Of a stretch of 13,589 nucleotides of DNA, positions 1-8,359 are shown piece by piece. This stretch comes from an uncultured Eubacteriales bacterium (lineage in GTDB: Bacteria > Bacillota_I > Bacilli_A > RF39 > UBA660), in NCBI GenBank assembly GCA_900321645.1, contig ONWZ01000110.1, forward strand, positions 1 through 13,589, written 5' to 3'. A model generated the notes under the pieces. The model was given only the letters and a program-made list of their open reading frames with translations. It was not told the origin of the DNA and made no database searches. Each line of letters begins with the position of its first letter. The first letter of the stretch is position 1. The position numbers were made by a program, and so were the translations under genes.

Positions 1-2678
1 CCACTACCTAATTGGGTAAATTCTTTGATTGTATCTAGTCTTTTAACCGCTGAATCATTTAAGAATTTATGTTTACTATACATTAAATAGGCATAACCTA
101 TCTTATTACTACGACCAATTCTTCCTCTAATTTGATATAACTGTGATAAACCAAACCTGTCAGCATCGATAATTATTAATGTATTAACATTGGGAATATC
201 GATACCCGCTTCGATAATTGTCGTACATACTAAAACATTAAACTTACCATTGATGAAATTATTCATCTTATTTTCTAATTGATCACGTGCCATTTGTCCA
301 TGCGCAAAATCAATTTTTGCTTCTGGAACTAAACGTTTTATTTCTAATACTTTTTCTTCAATTTTATCAATACTATTAAAGAGAATAAAAACCTGTCCAT
401 TACGCGATAATTCTTTATATATGGCATCTTTGATAACTAAATTAGATTCTTCTAGGACATATGTCTGAATTGGATATCTTTCTTTTGGAGGTGTTTCAAT
501 CAATGCTAAACTTCTAATACCGGTTAAACTCATTTGCAATGTTCTAGGAATTGGGGTAGCGGATAACGTTAATACATCGACATTAGCTTTATATTTCTTT
601 ATCTTTTCTTTATGGGTAACTCCAAATCTTTGCTCTTCATCAACAATTAATAAACCTAAATCCTTATATTTAACATCTTCACTTAATAATCGATGTGTTC
701 CAAAAGCAATATCAATTTTTCCTTTTTCTAAATCTTCCAAAACTTGATTTTGTTTTGATTTTTCAACAAAGCGGTTAATAATTGCAATATTAACTGGAAA
801 AGTTGCAAATCTTTCTTTCGCTGCTTCATATTGTTGATTAGACAGAATTGTCGTAGGGCATAAATATGCCACTTGTTTACCATCATTGATTGCCTTAAAT
901 ATTGCTCTAAAGGCTACTTCTGTTTTACCATAACCAACATCACCACACAAGAGCATATCCATTGGTTTATCTTTTTCCATTTCTGTTTTAATTAAATTAG
1001 TAGCTCTTATCTGATCTGGTGTTTCGGTATAGACAAATTCGCTTTCAAATACGGTTTGGCTTTCATCATCTTTTGAGAAGGCAAATCCTTTGGTAAGTTC
1101 ACGTTCAGCTGATACTTTTAATAGGTCGCCAGCAATGCTTTCAAGTTTCTCACGTACTTTACTCTTTTTCTTCTTCCAATTGTCATTTGATAAGCTATTT
1201 AACTTAACACCAATACCTTCTTTACCCGTAAATTTACTAATACGATCAATGTTTTCAACCGGTATATAAAGAATATCTCCGTCGGCATATTCAAGTTTAA
1301 TATAGTCTTTTTGAAGATTTCCTTTATTAATTGTCTGAAGTCCACGATATATTGCTATTCCAAACATTTCATGAACAACATAATCACCATCATTAATATT
1401 AGTAATAGCAGTAACTCTTGTTCCTATTTTATACTTACTTTTATATTTAATTACTTCATCTTTTTTGTCAAATAAGTCATTTCTTCCAATGACAACATAA
1501 TTATTAAATATAAATCCTTCATAGACATTTTTATTAAGTAAATTTACTTTACCTTTAACAATATTGCTTTCATTAGCTAAGATAATATCATCTAATTCTA
1601 AATACTTAACAATTCTTTTAGCACTATCTGAATTAGGAATACATAATATTACTGTCTTTCCTTCTTTAATGTAATTAATTAAATCACTTTTAATTTTATT
1701 ATAGTCACCATTATAATTATTTATCTTACCATATGTATATTTATAACTTTTTTGCTTACTTGTAATGTCATCATCAAAATGATAGAAATTAATACTGAAT
1801 GATCCTTTTATTTTAGTAATATCATGCATATAATGTGTTTTCATTTCAGAATCATTATCTTTATCGTATTCCATAATTGAATCCACTAACAAACCATAAC
1901 TATTTAGTAGTGTATTATAGTCATAATTAACAATGATTGGATCTTTAAAATATTCACTAATTAATGATGTTTCTTCATAATTAGCCAAATATTTTTGTTT
2001 TCTAATTACCTTATCATCGTATTTAGCTAATATAAATTCAGTAAATGGATATATCGTCACCTCATTAATCTCTTTGATTGATAATTGTGTTTCCACATCA
2101 AAGTATTTAATCGTATCGATCGTATCTCCCCAAAATTCAATTCTGATGGCATTCTCAAAAGAAGTAGGAAAAATATCTAAAACATAGCCACGTACTCCAA
2201 CTTTACCTGTACCATTGACAATTGTCTCTCTTTCATAACCTAAATTATATAAGTCTTCAAGTAATTTTTCACGGTCTATATCCATTCCTTTTTTTAAAAC
2301 AATCTTTGATTTTTGCCACAATTCTTTTCTTGGTAAATAGCGAAGTGCACCCATTAAATTAGTAACCACGATATATTTATCGTCTTCACAAAGGGTATTT
2401 AAAGTAGTTATTCTTTCTACCTTAAATTCAGGACTTATTGCAATTGCTTCACTTGTCAAGAAATCATCCATTGGAAAAAACATTACTTTATCGGTATAAT
2501 TTAGTAATGTTTGATATAACAAATTAGCCATATATGTACTACTTGTAACGACCAAAATGCCTTTATTATTTCTAATAAAAGCATCATAGATATTAATACA
2601 AGCTAGTTCTCTACTTAATCCCGATACATTATAATCATTCGTATCAGAAATCTCAAATATGTGATCAAAGAATTTCAT
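1..2678 (-). CDS. mfd: Mfd, transcription-repair coupling factor (3' partial)
   Basis: ATP-dependent DNA translocase that pushes stalled RNA polymerase off damaged DNA and recruits UvrA. The reading frame is open without a stop from the ATG at 2678 to the left edge (892 codons); family members are about 1150-1180 aa, so roughly the last 270 residues lie outside. Visible parts in order: UvrB-homology domain with VRGYVLDIFP near residue 162; RNA-polymerase interaction region starting GDYVVHEMFG with H436; translocase Walker A GDVGYGKT at 579-586; DEEQ box at 680-683; the helicase C half with SATPIPRTLQ, TTIIEAGIDIPN and QIRGRIGR. Family assignment is secure from these motifs. The start has AGAGGG five bases upstream and lies 20 bp after pth, the usual pth-mfd order of Bacilli. 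It probably belongs to the transcript coming from dnaX or pth. No frameshift or missing motif was seen. Confidence 0.97.
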   Translation of the reverse strand, partial: MKFFDHIFEISDTNDYNVSGLSRELACINIYDAFIRNNKGILVVTSSTYMANLLYQTLLNYTDKVMFFPMDDFLTSEAIAISPEFKVERITTLNTLCEDDKYIVVTNLMGALRYLPRKELWQKSKIVLKKGMDIDREKLLEDLYNLGYERETIVNGTGKVGVRGYVLDIFPTSFENAIRIEFWGDTIDTIKYFDVETQLSIKEINEVTIYPFTEFILAKYDDKVIRKQKYLANYEETSLISEYFKDPIIVNYDYNTLLNSYGLLVDSIMEYDKDNDSEMKTHYMHDITKIKGSFSINFYHFDDDITSKQKSYKYTYGKINNYNGDYNKIKSDLINYIKEGKTVILCIPNSDSAKRIVKYLELDDIILANESNIVKGKVNLLNKNVYEGFIFNNYVVIGRNDLFDKKDEVIKYKSKYKIGTRVTAITNINDGDYVVHEMFGIAIYRGLQTINKGNLQKDYIKLEYADGDILYIPVENIDRISKFTGKEGIGVKLNSLSNDNWKKKKSKVREKLESIAGDLLKVSAERELTKGFAFSKDDESQTVFESEFVYTETPDQIRATNLIKTEMEKDKPMDMLLCGDVGYGKTEVAFRAIFKAINDGKQVAYLCPTTILSNQQYEAAKERFATFPVNIAIINRFVEKSKQNQVLEDLEKGKIDIAFGTHRLLSEDVKYKDLGLLIVDEEQRFGVTHKEKIKKYKANVDVLTLSATPIPRTLQMSLTGIRSLALIETPPKERYPIQTYVLEESNLVIKDAIYKELSRNGQVFILFNSIDKIEEKVLEIKRLVPEAKIDFAHGQMARDQLENKMNNFINGKFNVLVCTTIIEAGIDIPNVNTLIIIDADRFGLSQLYQIRGRIGRSNKIGYAYLMYSKHKFLNDSAVKRLDTIKEFTQLGS

Positions 2679-2698
2679 TTTATCCCTCTTAACAAGTA

Positions 2699-3262
2699 TT
2701 ATTCTTTTTCTTTTACATTATATTTACCCATTAATAAATCTCTATTTAACGTTAAATAATCGACAATAAAATCTTTTAATTCATAAAATACATTATTAAT
2801 AATCTTTTGTTCTTCCCTACTTAACTTACCTAACACATAATCTTTAGTATCAATATTGGCCTTGGAAATACCAATCTTTAATCTTAGAAATGCTCTGCTT
2901 CCTAAATTTAGAATAATATTCTTAATACCATTATGGCCACCATCACCACGATTATATAAAAGTTTATATTTACCAGTATCCATATCTAAATCATCTTGAA
3001 TAACCAAAATATCACTTGGTGCTATCTTATAGAAATTAGCATACTTAGCTACTGCTTCACCTGATAAATTCATAAATGTTGTTGGTTTAATAAATAATAT
3101 TTTTTCATTATTAATAACCATTTCATATTCCAAGGAATTAAACTTTTTATTCTGTATAAATTTTGCATTGCCAGTTATATAATCTAAAAACATATAACCA
3201 ATATTATGTCTTGTCTTATCATATTCTCTTCCTGGATTACCTAATCCAATAACTAATTTCAT
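2699..3262 (-). CDS. pth: Peptidyl-tRNA hydrolase
   Basis: Cytosolic enzyme that cleaves the ester bond of peptidyl-tRNAs released from stalled ribosomes and so recycles the tRNA. The 187-aa protein begins MKLVIGLGNPG and has the family residues in place: N9, catalytic H19 in the TRHN motif, N65 in FMNLSG, D90 in the QDDLD loop, and RGDGGHNG with N111. Length is normal for bacterial Pth. I set the start at the ATG at 3262, because the family begins exactly there and GGGGAGATGA lies just upstream; an in-frame ATG at 3301 would add a tail not found in the family. The gene begins 4 bp after the rsmI stop and is followed 20 bp later by mfd, so cotranscription is likely. Confidence 0.97.
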   Translation of the reverse strand: MKLVIGLGNPGREYDKTRHNIGYMFLDYITGNAKFIQNKKFNSLEYEMVINNEKILFIKPTTFMNLSGEAVAKYANFYKIAPSDILVIQDDLDMDTGKYKLLYNRGDGGHNGIKNIILNLGSRAFLRLKIGISKANIDTKDYVLGKLSREEQKIINNVFYELKDFIVDYLTLNRDLLMGKYNVKEKE

Positions 3263-3266
3263 TTTA

Positions 3267-4100
3267 TCATCTCCCCTCATGATATTCTTTATAGACATCA
3301 CCTTTTGGTATTCTTCTTTCTTTAGCTACTCTTTTAATCGCGTCCATGCTAGATAGGCCACTTTTAATATACATGTTAACATTTTCTTTAATTGACATAT
3401 TATTATCAATTACTTCATTATTTGCTTCGACAACAATGACAAATTCACCCTTCACATCAATTGTTTTAATAGCTTCGCTTATCCTACCTACGAAAACACT
3501 TTCATGTAATTTAGATATTTCTCTTGAAATACTTATCTTTCTATCCCCAAATACTTCTAACATTGCCTCTAGTGTTCTCATAATTCGATGTGGGGCCTCA
3601 TAAAAGACTAAAGTATATTCACTATCTTTTAACATGTTAAGTTCATCATACATTTTCTTTTCTTTACTGGAAAGAAATCCATAAAAAGTAAAATGTTCTG
3701 AACTTATTCCCGATGCTACCAAAGCTGGTACAAAGGCCGTTGGCCCTGGTAAAGCAATTACATTATAACCATTCTCCTTTAAGAATTTTACCGTTTTATA
3801 ACCCGGATCACTAATAATCGGCGTCCCCCTATCAGTTACAATAGCGACATTTTTACCGTCTCTTAATGCTAATAAAACACTCTCTTTAACTGTCTCCTCA
3901 TTATGATCATCCATATGAATTAACTTATTTTTAATTTCAAAATGATTTAAAAGTTGTATCGTTACACGTGTATCCTCTGAAAATATTACATCAACCATTT
4001 TAAGGGTACTGATTGCTCTAAATGTCATATCTTCCAAGTTACCAATTGGAGTTGGAACAATATAAACACTAGGACTATTATTATAACTCTTCTGCCACAT
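3267..4100 (-). CDS. rsmI: RsmI, 16S rRNA (cytidine-1402 2'-O)-methyltransferase
   Basis: SAM-dependent enzyme that methylates the ribose of C1402 in the decoding centre of 16S rRNA; tetrapyrrole-methylase fold. The 277-aa protein shows VPTPIGNLEDMT at 15-26, SEDTRVT at 41-47, the DRGTPIISDPGY segment at 90-101, LPGPTAFVPALVASGI at 117-132 and FYEAPHRI further on, all typical of RsmI/YabC. The start at 4100 (MWQKS) matches the usual family start and has GGAAGTGAT upstream; it overlaps the end of the trmN6-like gene by 20 bp, so translation is probably coupled. The stop is TGA directly followed by an in-frame TAA. The yazA gene (GIY-YIG) that sits before rsmI in B. subtilis is absent here. Confidence 0.96.
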   Translation of the reverse strand: MWQKSYNNSPSVYIVPTPIGNLEDMTFRAISTLKMVDVIFSEDTRVTIQLLNHFEIKNKLIHMDDHNEETVKESVLLALRDGKNVAIVTDRGTPIISDPGYKTVKFLKENGYNVIALPGPTAFVPALVASGISSEHFTFYGFLSSKEKKMYDELNMLKDSEYTLVFYEAPHRIMRTLEAMLEVFGDRKISISREISKLHESVFVGRISEAIKTIDVKGEFVIVVEANNEVIDNNMSIKENVNMYIKSGLSSMDAIKRVAKERRIPKGDVYKEYHEGR

Positions 4101-4827
4101 CGTTATCACTTCCAAACATTTTTCTAATTTTAGGAACATAATTGCCAACCTCATCATGAACAATTAATGGTTCCAACACTTTTAATCCTGTCTTACCATT
4201 TTTAATACCCTCTATTAATAACATATTAGCATTTTTTCCTGATTTTGGATATACAAGTTGCATCTTTTTTGGTTCTATATTATATTTTTGCATTAGATTA
4301 ATAATTTCAATTAATCTTTCTGGGCGATGAACTATTGCTAATGTACCACCATTTTTAAGTAAATAACTGCTTTTACTAATAATATCTTCTAGATTAACTA
4401 AAACTTCGTGTCTTGCTATCTTCTTACCAATATTCTCATTAACTAAACTATTACTTTGATATTTAAAATATGGGGGATTACATGTAACGACATCAAAAGC
4501 TCCAGATTCATATATTTTATCTAATTCTTTAACATCAGCATTAATGAATTCAATTTGTTTATCTAACTTATTTTCCTTAACAGAATCAACTGCCATATCA
4601 TAAATATATTTCTGTATTTCAACGCCAAAAATCCTAGCTTTTGTCCGAAAAGACATTAGCATAGGAACCGGTCCATTACCAGAACATAAATCAATTATTT
4701 TCTTATCCGTTAATTTTAAAGTCACAAAGTTAGCCAAAAGAACTGTATCTAAAGAAAATAGAAAATAATCATTATCCTGATAAATAATCATATCATGAAA
4801 ATTTAATAATCTATTTTTTACCCTCAT
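4081..4827 (-). CDS. TrmN6-like tRNA (adenine-N6) methyltransferase (YabB family)
   Basis: Class I SAM methyltransferase. Over 248 residues it shows the SAM-binding loop DLCSGNG at 46-52, the acidic end of strand 2 (GVE, E70) and the NPPY catalytic motif at 117-120, which marks amino-methylation of a base. The N-terminal FLFSLDTVLLANF stretch is typical of the YabB/TrmN6 family, whose E. coli member modifies A37 of tRNA1(Val). The exact tRNA substrate here is inferred from family and position, not shown. Its place between ricT and rsmI matches B. subtilis yabB. It starts 17 bp inside the end of ricT and ends 20 bp inside rsmI, so the three genes overlap like links of a chain. The start at 4827 has only a weak upstream Shine-Dalgarno sequence (GAAGTAAG), consistent with coupled translation. 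Confidence 0.92.
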   Translation of the reverse strand: MRVKNRLLNFHDMIIYQDNDYFLFSLDTVLLANFVTLKLTDKKIIDLCSGNGPVPMLMSFRTKARIFGVEIQKYIYDMAVDSVKENKLDKQIEFINADVKELDKIYESGAFDVVTCNPPYFKYQSNSLVNENIGKKIARHEVLVNLEDIISKSSYLLKNGGTLAIVHRPERLIEIINLMQKYNIEPKKMQLVYPKSGKNANMLLIEGIKNGKTGLKVLEPLIVHDEVGNYVPKIRKMFGSDNDVAEEL

Positions 4828-5602
4828 TACTTACTTCACACTCGACAATCTCATTTGTTTCATTAAGTAATACACGATATTTTTTCTTAAAGACATCAAC
4901 TGAAATTACTTTTCCTTCGCCTTCAGTTATTTTTACTTTATTTCCAACATCAGGTAATCCTTTTTTATATTCATTATAGTTATCATTTTCATACTTTAAA
5001 CAACAAAGTAAACGACCACATACTCCGTTGATTTTGGTTGGATTTAACGATAAATTTTGATTCTTAGCCATATTGATTGAAACACTATCAAATTCCGTTA
5101 AGAAATTATTACAACATAGTTTTCTACCACATGGTCCAAAACCGCCAATCTCTTTAGCTTTATCACGAATACCAACTTGTCTAAGTTCAATTCTTGTTCT
5201 AAAAATTGCTCCCAAATCCTTGGCTAATTGTCTAAAATCAACACGATCATCCGCTAAAAAACGAAAGATTAATTGCTCCCTATCGAATGTATAACTGGCA
5301 TCGATTATTTTCATATCAAGGCCATATTGCTCAATCAATTCATTACATTTGACAATTGCTTTATCAGCATCTTTTAAATTACTTTGATATTTTTTATAAT
5401 CCGCTTTCGTTGTTAATCTTATAACTGGTTTATATTCAATTTGATGATTAACCTCTTCATCTGGAATAATCCTTGCTACCACGCCATATTGTAACCCTTT
5501 TTCAGTTTCCACAATAACCGTGGCATTTTCATGTACATTTACATTGCTAGCATCAAAATAGTATACTTTACCATTTTCATTTAATCTAACTCCAACAACC
5601 AT
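4811..5602 (-). CDS. ricT: RicT (PSP1-domain protein, YaaT), RNase Y / Y-complex partner
   Basis: In B. subtilis RicT joins RicA and RicF in a complex that carries iron-sulfur clusters and steers RNase Y in mRNA maturation. The protein is 263 aa, close to the B. subtilis length. The PSP1 core contains the two signature cysteine clusters: GPCGRKLCC (C158, C163, C164) and GVCGRLLCC (C195, C200, C201). I set the start at the ATG at 5602, one base after the holB stop. GGAGGA at 5615-5610, inside the end of holB, is a well-placed ribosome site, whereas an in-frame TTG at 5626 lies upstream of that site. The ends of holB and ricT are therefore translationally coupled. The B. subtilis neighbour yabA (replication-initiation control) is missing between ricT and trmN6. 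Confidence 0.95.
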   Translation of the reverse strand: MVVGVRLNENGKVYYFDASNVNVHENATVIVETEKGLQYGVVARIIPDEEVNHQIEYKPVIRLTTKADYKKYQSNLKDADKAIVKCNELIEQYGLDMKIIDASYTFDREQLIFRFLADDRVDFRQLAKDLGAIFRTRIELRQVGIRDKAKEIGGFGPCGRKLCCNNFLTEFDSVSINMAKNQNLSLNPTKINGVCGRLLCCLKYENDNYNEYKKGLPDVGNKVKITEGEGKVISVDVFKKKYRVLLNETNEIVECEVSNEGKK

Positions 5603-5603
5603 C

Positions 5604-6476
5604 TTACATTCCTCCAACTCGTACAATTAGACTATCAATAAGTAAATTGATATTTACATTATTTTTAATCGTATCCTTTAGCTCTAATAAAATATTAATT
5701 TTATCTAATATTTTTGCTTGATCATTTTTACTAGCAATCTCATTTAATTCTTTTAAATTATCATTAAAAGTAATTTTTTGATTGCCACTTAAAATTTTTA
5801 ATATATCATAATACATATCAATCATTTTGTCAAAGAAGTAAATAAACTTGTCCCGTTCTTTAATATTGATATGACTAAATAATAATTCTTGTTCTTTCAT
5901 AATGACATCTAAGCCATGCTTTTCAAGTTCTAAAATAAAAGCTAACACAACTTTCTCTAATTCTAAATCACTAGTATTATTACCATCATTATTAAGTCTA
6001 ATAACTTGGCATCTTGATACGATGGTTGGTAATAAACTATTAAAATTATTTGTCATTAAAATAGCCATTATATCATTATCAGGTTCTTCCAAAAATTTAA
6101 GCATTGAATTGGCTGTTTCATTACGCATTTTATCGGCTTCACGAATAATGTAAAATCTTTTACTTCCTTCGACAGCGGCACGTGAAAATTCTTGTTGTAA
6201 ATCTAATATTTGTTGTTTTTTTATCAACATTCCATCCGGTTCAATAACCTTTATTTCCGGATAATTACCATCATCGATTCGTTTACGTATAATCTTAGCA
6301 GACTCTCCATTTAATTTACTGCCAAGTATTTCTTTAATAAAAGCTATAACCATGTCAAATGATTTGCTATAATTATTTTCATCAATTAAATAAGCATGAC
6401 TAATGTGATCTTTTTTTATTTCATTAATCATTAGATTATATGCCATTTCTTGCTTTTCGCAATAATCATCCAACAT
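5604..6476 (-). CDS. holB: DNA polymerase III delta' subunit
   Basis: Clamp-loader subunit that works with DnaX and delta to load the beta sliding clamp. The 290-aa protein has the HISHAYLI start of the AAA+ fold, LKFLEEP at 127-132 and the SRC arginine-finger motif at 154-156. As expected for delta', there is no P-loop: the place where DnaX has GPRGTGKT reads DENNYSKS. The CxnC zinc cysteines found in many homologues are absent here. The start is best placed at the ATG at 6476, because a perfect GGAGG (6489-6485) lies eight bases before it; the more upstream ATG codons at 6491 and 6482 overlap or touch that ribosome site. It follows the HD-hydrolase gene by 19 bp and runs into ricT. Confidence 0.93.
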   Translation of the reverse strand: MLDDYCEKQEMAYNLMINEIKKDHISHAYLIDENNYSKSFDMVIAFIKEILGSKLNGESAKIIRKRIDDGNYPEIKVIEPDGMLIKKQQILDLQQEFSRAAVEGSKRFYIIREADKMRNETANSMLKFLEEPDNDIMAILMTNNFNSLLPTIVSRCQVIRLNNDGNNTSDLELEKVVLAFILELEKHGLDVIMKEQELLFSHINIKERDKFIYFFDKMIDMYYDILKILSGNQKITFNDNLKELNEIASKNDQAKILDKINILLELKDTIKNNVNINLLIDSLIVRVGGM

Positions 6477-6495
6477 AACCATAACCTCCATTTTT

Positions 6496-7110
6496 CTATT
6501 TTTTTAGTACTTTAACTTGTCCTCTTTCAGCACTATCAACAATTTCATTATCTAAAAAATTAATATTTAAAAAGTTACGTGACGCCATATAATCACATAA
6601 ATGGACAAAAATTTCATCATCGCGCTTTGGAATTGGTAAAACAATTTTACCTGTCTTATCAGTATTCCATGGTCCCATATGAGATGCAATCAATCTTCTT
6701 ACTTGCAAAGCATCTAACTGATCCATCGGTAACTTTGTGATATTTTCGAAGACAAAGTGAGCTGCAATTAATGGATGATCATATACCGTATGTCCATCAG
6801 CCTCTTTACCCTGTTTAAATCCATCATGCAAAAGAAGCGCCATAATGATTAAATCTTGCGTTTGTTCACCAAATTCAAAAGTATTAAAAATATTATCCCT
6901 AAATAGTTCAATTGCTATTCTAACGGCAGCCTTCGTATGTCTCATTAATCCACCTTCACCAAGTGAAAAAGCTGGATGATACTTTCCAGAAGTAGATGCC
7001 GGCATTGTATAGAAATAATCTGGTAATTTTTCCAATAAATATCTAGCACTTTCTCTTATTTTTTCATCCTTAATGTAGTTTAATTCTGTTTCAAATATAT
7101 CGCTTTTCAT
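6496..7110 (-). CDS. HD-domain metal-dependent phosphohydrolase, substrate unknown
   Basis: Single-domain HD hydrolase of 204 aa. The metal-binding pattern is visible: H58 in GLMRHT, H95-D96 in LLHDGFKQG, then H107, H112 in DHPL, H144 in SHMGPW, and D173 in CDYMAS. The extra histidines fit a two-metal HD subtype, the kind that cleaves nucleotide or nucleic-acid phosphodiesters; the HD half of YhaM-type exoribonucleases is a possible relative, but no OB-fold precedes it. The substrate cannot be told from sequence. The start at 7110 has GGGAG five bases upstream. It sits between the bofA-like gene and holB, where many Bacillota carry tmk; no thymidylate kinase is present here. No signal peptide or membrane segment was seen, so it is likely cytosolic. 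Confidence 0.85.
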   Translation of the reverse strand: MKSDIFETELNYIKDEKIRESARYLLEKLPDYFYTMPASTSGKYHPAFSLGEGGLMRHTKAAVRIAIELFRDNIFNTFEFGEQTQDLIIMALLLHDGFKQGKEADGHTVYDHPLIAAHFVFENITKLPMDQLDALQVRRLIASHMGPWNTDKTGKIVLPIPKRDDEIFVHLCDYMASRNFLNINFLDNEIVDSAERGQVKVLKK

Positions 7111-7124
7111 AAAAACTCCCTATA

Positions 7125-7313
7125 TTAAATACATACCAGTGAGAATAGGACTAGCATAAGTATCGAGGGAATACCACAAATTGCCACTAAACACACGGTA
7201 ATTACATTCATCGGTATTATTACATTTAAAGGTAATGCTAATTTATTATAAGCATAAATAAATAATACCGCCATAATTATTTTTTTAATAATATTAAATA
7301 TTGTCTTTAACAT
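7125..7313 (-). CDS. BofA-family small membrane protein
   Basis: A 62-aa hydrophobic protein with two predicted membrane segments, about residues 9-22 and 34-60. The second half, with LPLNVIIPMNVITV followed by GIPSILMLVLF, matches the IPxNxxT...GxPG pattern of the BofA family (SigmaK_BofA). In B. subtilis BofA inhibits the protease that activates pro-sigma-K in the forespore membrane; whether this organism sporulates cannot be seen. Position supports the call: B. subtilis has bofA shortly after recR. The ATG at 7313 has GGGTGAT just upstream; a longer open frame that reaches into recR lacks a ribosome site and its extra residues look non-coding. The gene lies 37 bp after recR and 14 bp before the HD gene. 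Confidence 0.75.
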   Translation of the reverse strand: MLKTIFNIIKKIIMAVLFIYAYNKLALPLNVIIPMNVITVCLVAICGIPSILMLVLFSLVCI

Positions 7314-7350
7314 ATTATCACCCACTAAATAATATGCCTGTCCATGATTA

Positions 7351-7944
7351 TTATGCAATATCTTTACGATCCTCAAAAGCCATCTCTAAGGTCATCGAAT
7401 CAATATATTCAATATCGGTACCCATCGGAATACCAATTGGAATTTTAGATACTCTAACATTATATTTATCAAGAATCTTTTTAATATATTGCATCGTTGT
7501 TTCACCCTCAATACTAGGTTTTAAAACAACAATAACTTCTTTAACATCATTCTCTTTAACTCTTTTTACTAAATTATCTAAATTGATATCTTCTGGATTA
7601 ATTCCTTCAAGCGGTGAAATTAAACCATCCAATACATGATAAACACCATTATAATTACCCATTTTCTCAAATAATACGATATCTTTGGGTTTTTCAACCA
7701 CAAAAATAGTTTGTTTATCACGCTTATCATTACTACATATATAACATTTATCCATATCTGTAATGTTGTTACAAACTGGGCAACGTTTAATATTTTTAAT
7801 TTCTACCAAAGAATTAGCAAAAGTATCAATCTTTTCTTTTTCAAAATTTAAGATAGAAAAAGCTAATCTTTCAGCGGTTTTTTCACCAATTCCTGGTAAA
7901 TCTTTTAGTGAATCTATCAAATTTCTAACACAGTTAGGGTACAT
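7351..7944 (-). CDS. recR: RecR recombination mediator
   Basis: Acts with RecF and RecO to load RecA on single-stranded DNA gaps; forms a ring clamp around DNA. The 197-aa protein has the N-terminal helix-hairpin-helix (LPGIGEKTAERLAF at 16-29), the four-cysteine zinc motif (C55, C58, C67, C70), the Toprim domain with E85 and PSIEGETT, and a C-terminal IPIGIPMGTDIEYID stretch that matches the family ending. The start is the ATG at 7944 (MYPN), which is where RecR proteins normally begin; AGAGGA ends ten bases before it. A TTG at 7953 is in frame but directly abuts that ribosome site. It follows ybaB by 21 bp, as in most bacteria. Confidence 0.97.
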   Translation of the reverse strand: MYPNCVRNLIDSLKDLPGIGEKTAERLAFSILNFEKEKIDTFANSLVEIKNIKRCPVCNNITDMDKCYICSNDKRDKQTIFVVEKPKDIVLFEKMGNYNGVYHVLDGLISPLEGINPEDINLDNLVKRVKENDVKEVIVVLKPSIEGETTMQYIKKILDKYNVRVSKIPIGIPMGTDIEYIDSMTLEMAFEDRKDIA

Positions 7945-7965
7945 TGATATCAAATCCTCTCGTTT

Positions 7966-8271
7966 TTACATTAAGCCAGCTAATCCTTGGCCATATTTAC
8001 CCATTTTCTTTTCTTTATCATTATCTGCTTTTTTAACTGCTTCATTAAATGCGACCATAATCATATCTTCAAGCATTTCACGGTCATCAGCTTCGATACT
8101 TTCACCTTCTGGTAAATTAATTTTAACTGCTAACACCTCAAATTTACCATTAATTTTTACATTAACTAATGAGGAGGTTCCTTCATATTCAGTCCTTTCT
8201 AATTCTTCTTGATCTTTTTGTAATTGTGCTTGCATTTTCTTTGCTTGTTGCATGATCATTTGCATATTCAT
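7966..8271 (-). CDS. ebfC: YbaB/EbfC nucleoid-associated protein
   Basis: Small dimeric DNA-binding nucleoid protein encoded between dnaX and recR in most bacteria. The 101-aa sequence has the family layout: a methionine- and glutamine-rich N-terminal helix (QQAKKMQAQLQK), the EGTSSLVNVKINGKFEV strand pair and an acidic helix with LEDMIMVAFNEA, then a glycine-rich tail. I chose the ATG at 8271. A GTG at 8280 is in frame, but it is part of the AGGTGA ribosome site (8282-8277), which places the start at 8271, five bases downstream; the ATG at 8265 is a less likely alternative. It is separated from dnaX by 79 bp that contain an A/T inverted repeat. Confidence 0.93.
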   Translation of the reverse strand: MNMQMIMQQAKKMQAQLQKDQEELERTEYEGTSSLVNVKINGKFEVLAVKINLPEGESIEADDREMLEDMIMVAFNEAVKKADNDKEKKMGKYGQGLAGLM

Positions 8272-8309
8272 ATTTATCACCTTTCCTTATTTTTGGATTA
8301 TTTTACATA

Positions 8310-8347
8310 TTAAAATATTATATTACTCATATAGCATAATATTTTAA
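8310..8347 (-). repeat. A/T inverted repeat between dnaX and ybaB
   Basis: Twelve-base arms (8310-8321 and 8336-8347) are perfect inverted complements around a 14-base loop. All pairs are A-T, so the RNA hairpin would be weak; on the minus strand the second arm ends in TTTTAA. It could attenuate transcription after dnaX. A TATAAT at 8322-8317 overlaps the first arm and could instead start a ybaB transcript, though no good -35 is present. Function is unproven. Confidence 0.35.
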
Positions 8348-8359
8348 CCATATTACAAA

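Noticed and set aside
1..2678. mfd as a pseudogene
   Set aside because: I read the whole frame codon by codon and found no stop; it is simply cut by the window edge.
3264..3269. UGA possibly read as tryptophan, as in Mycoplasma, because rsmI ends in TGA followed by TAA
   Set aside because: The tryptophan codons I checked are TGG, and mfd has no internal TGA over 892 codons, so TGA is best taken as stop.
3960..3975. CACGTG-centred parS-like sequence within rsmI (CGTTACACGTGTATCC)
   Set aside because: Several mismatches to the parS arms and poor symmetry; explained by coding sequence.
7763..8212. Open frame on the plus strand of 149 codons, and several shorter plus-strand frames (for example 3346-3603, 5073-5294, 7301-7639)
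   Set aside because: All lie opposite well-supported minus-strand genes, lack ribosome sites, and their serine- and leucine-rich text is typical of antisense readings.
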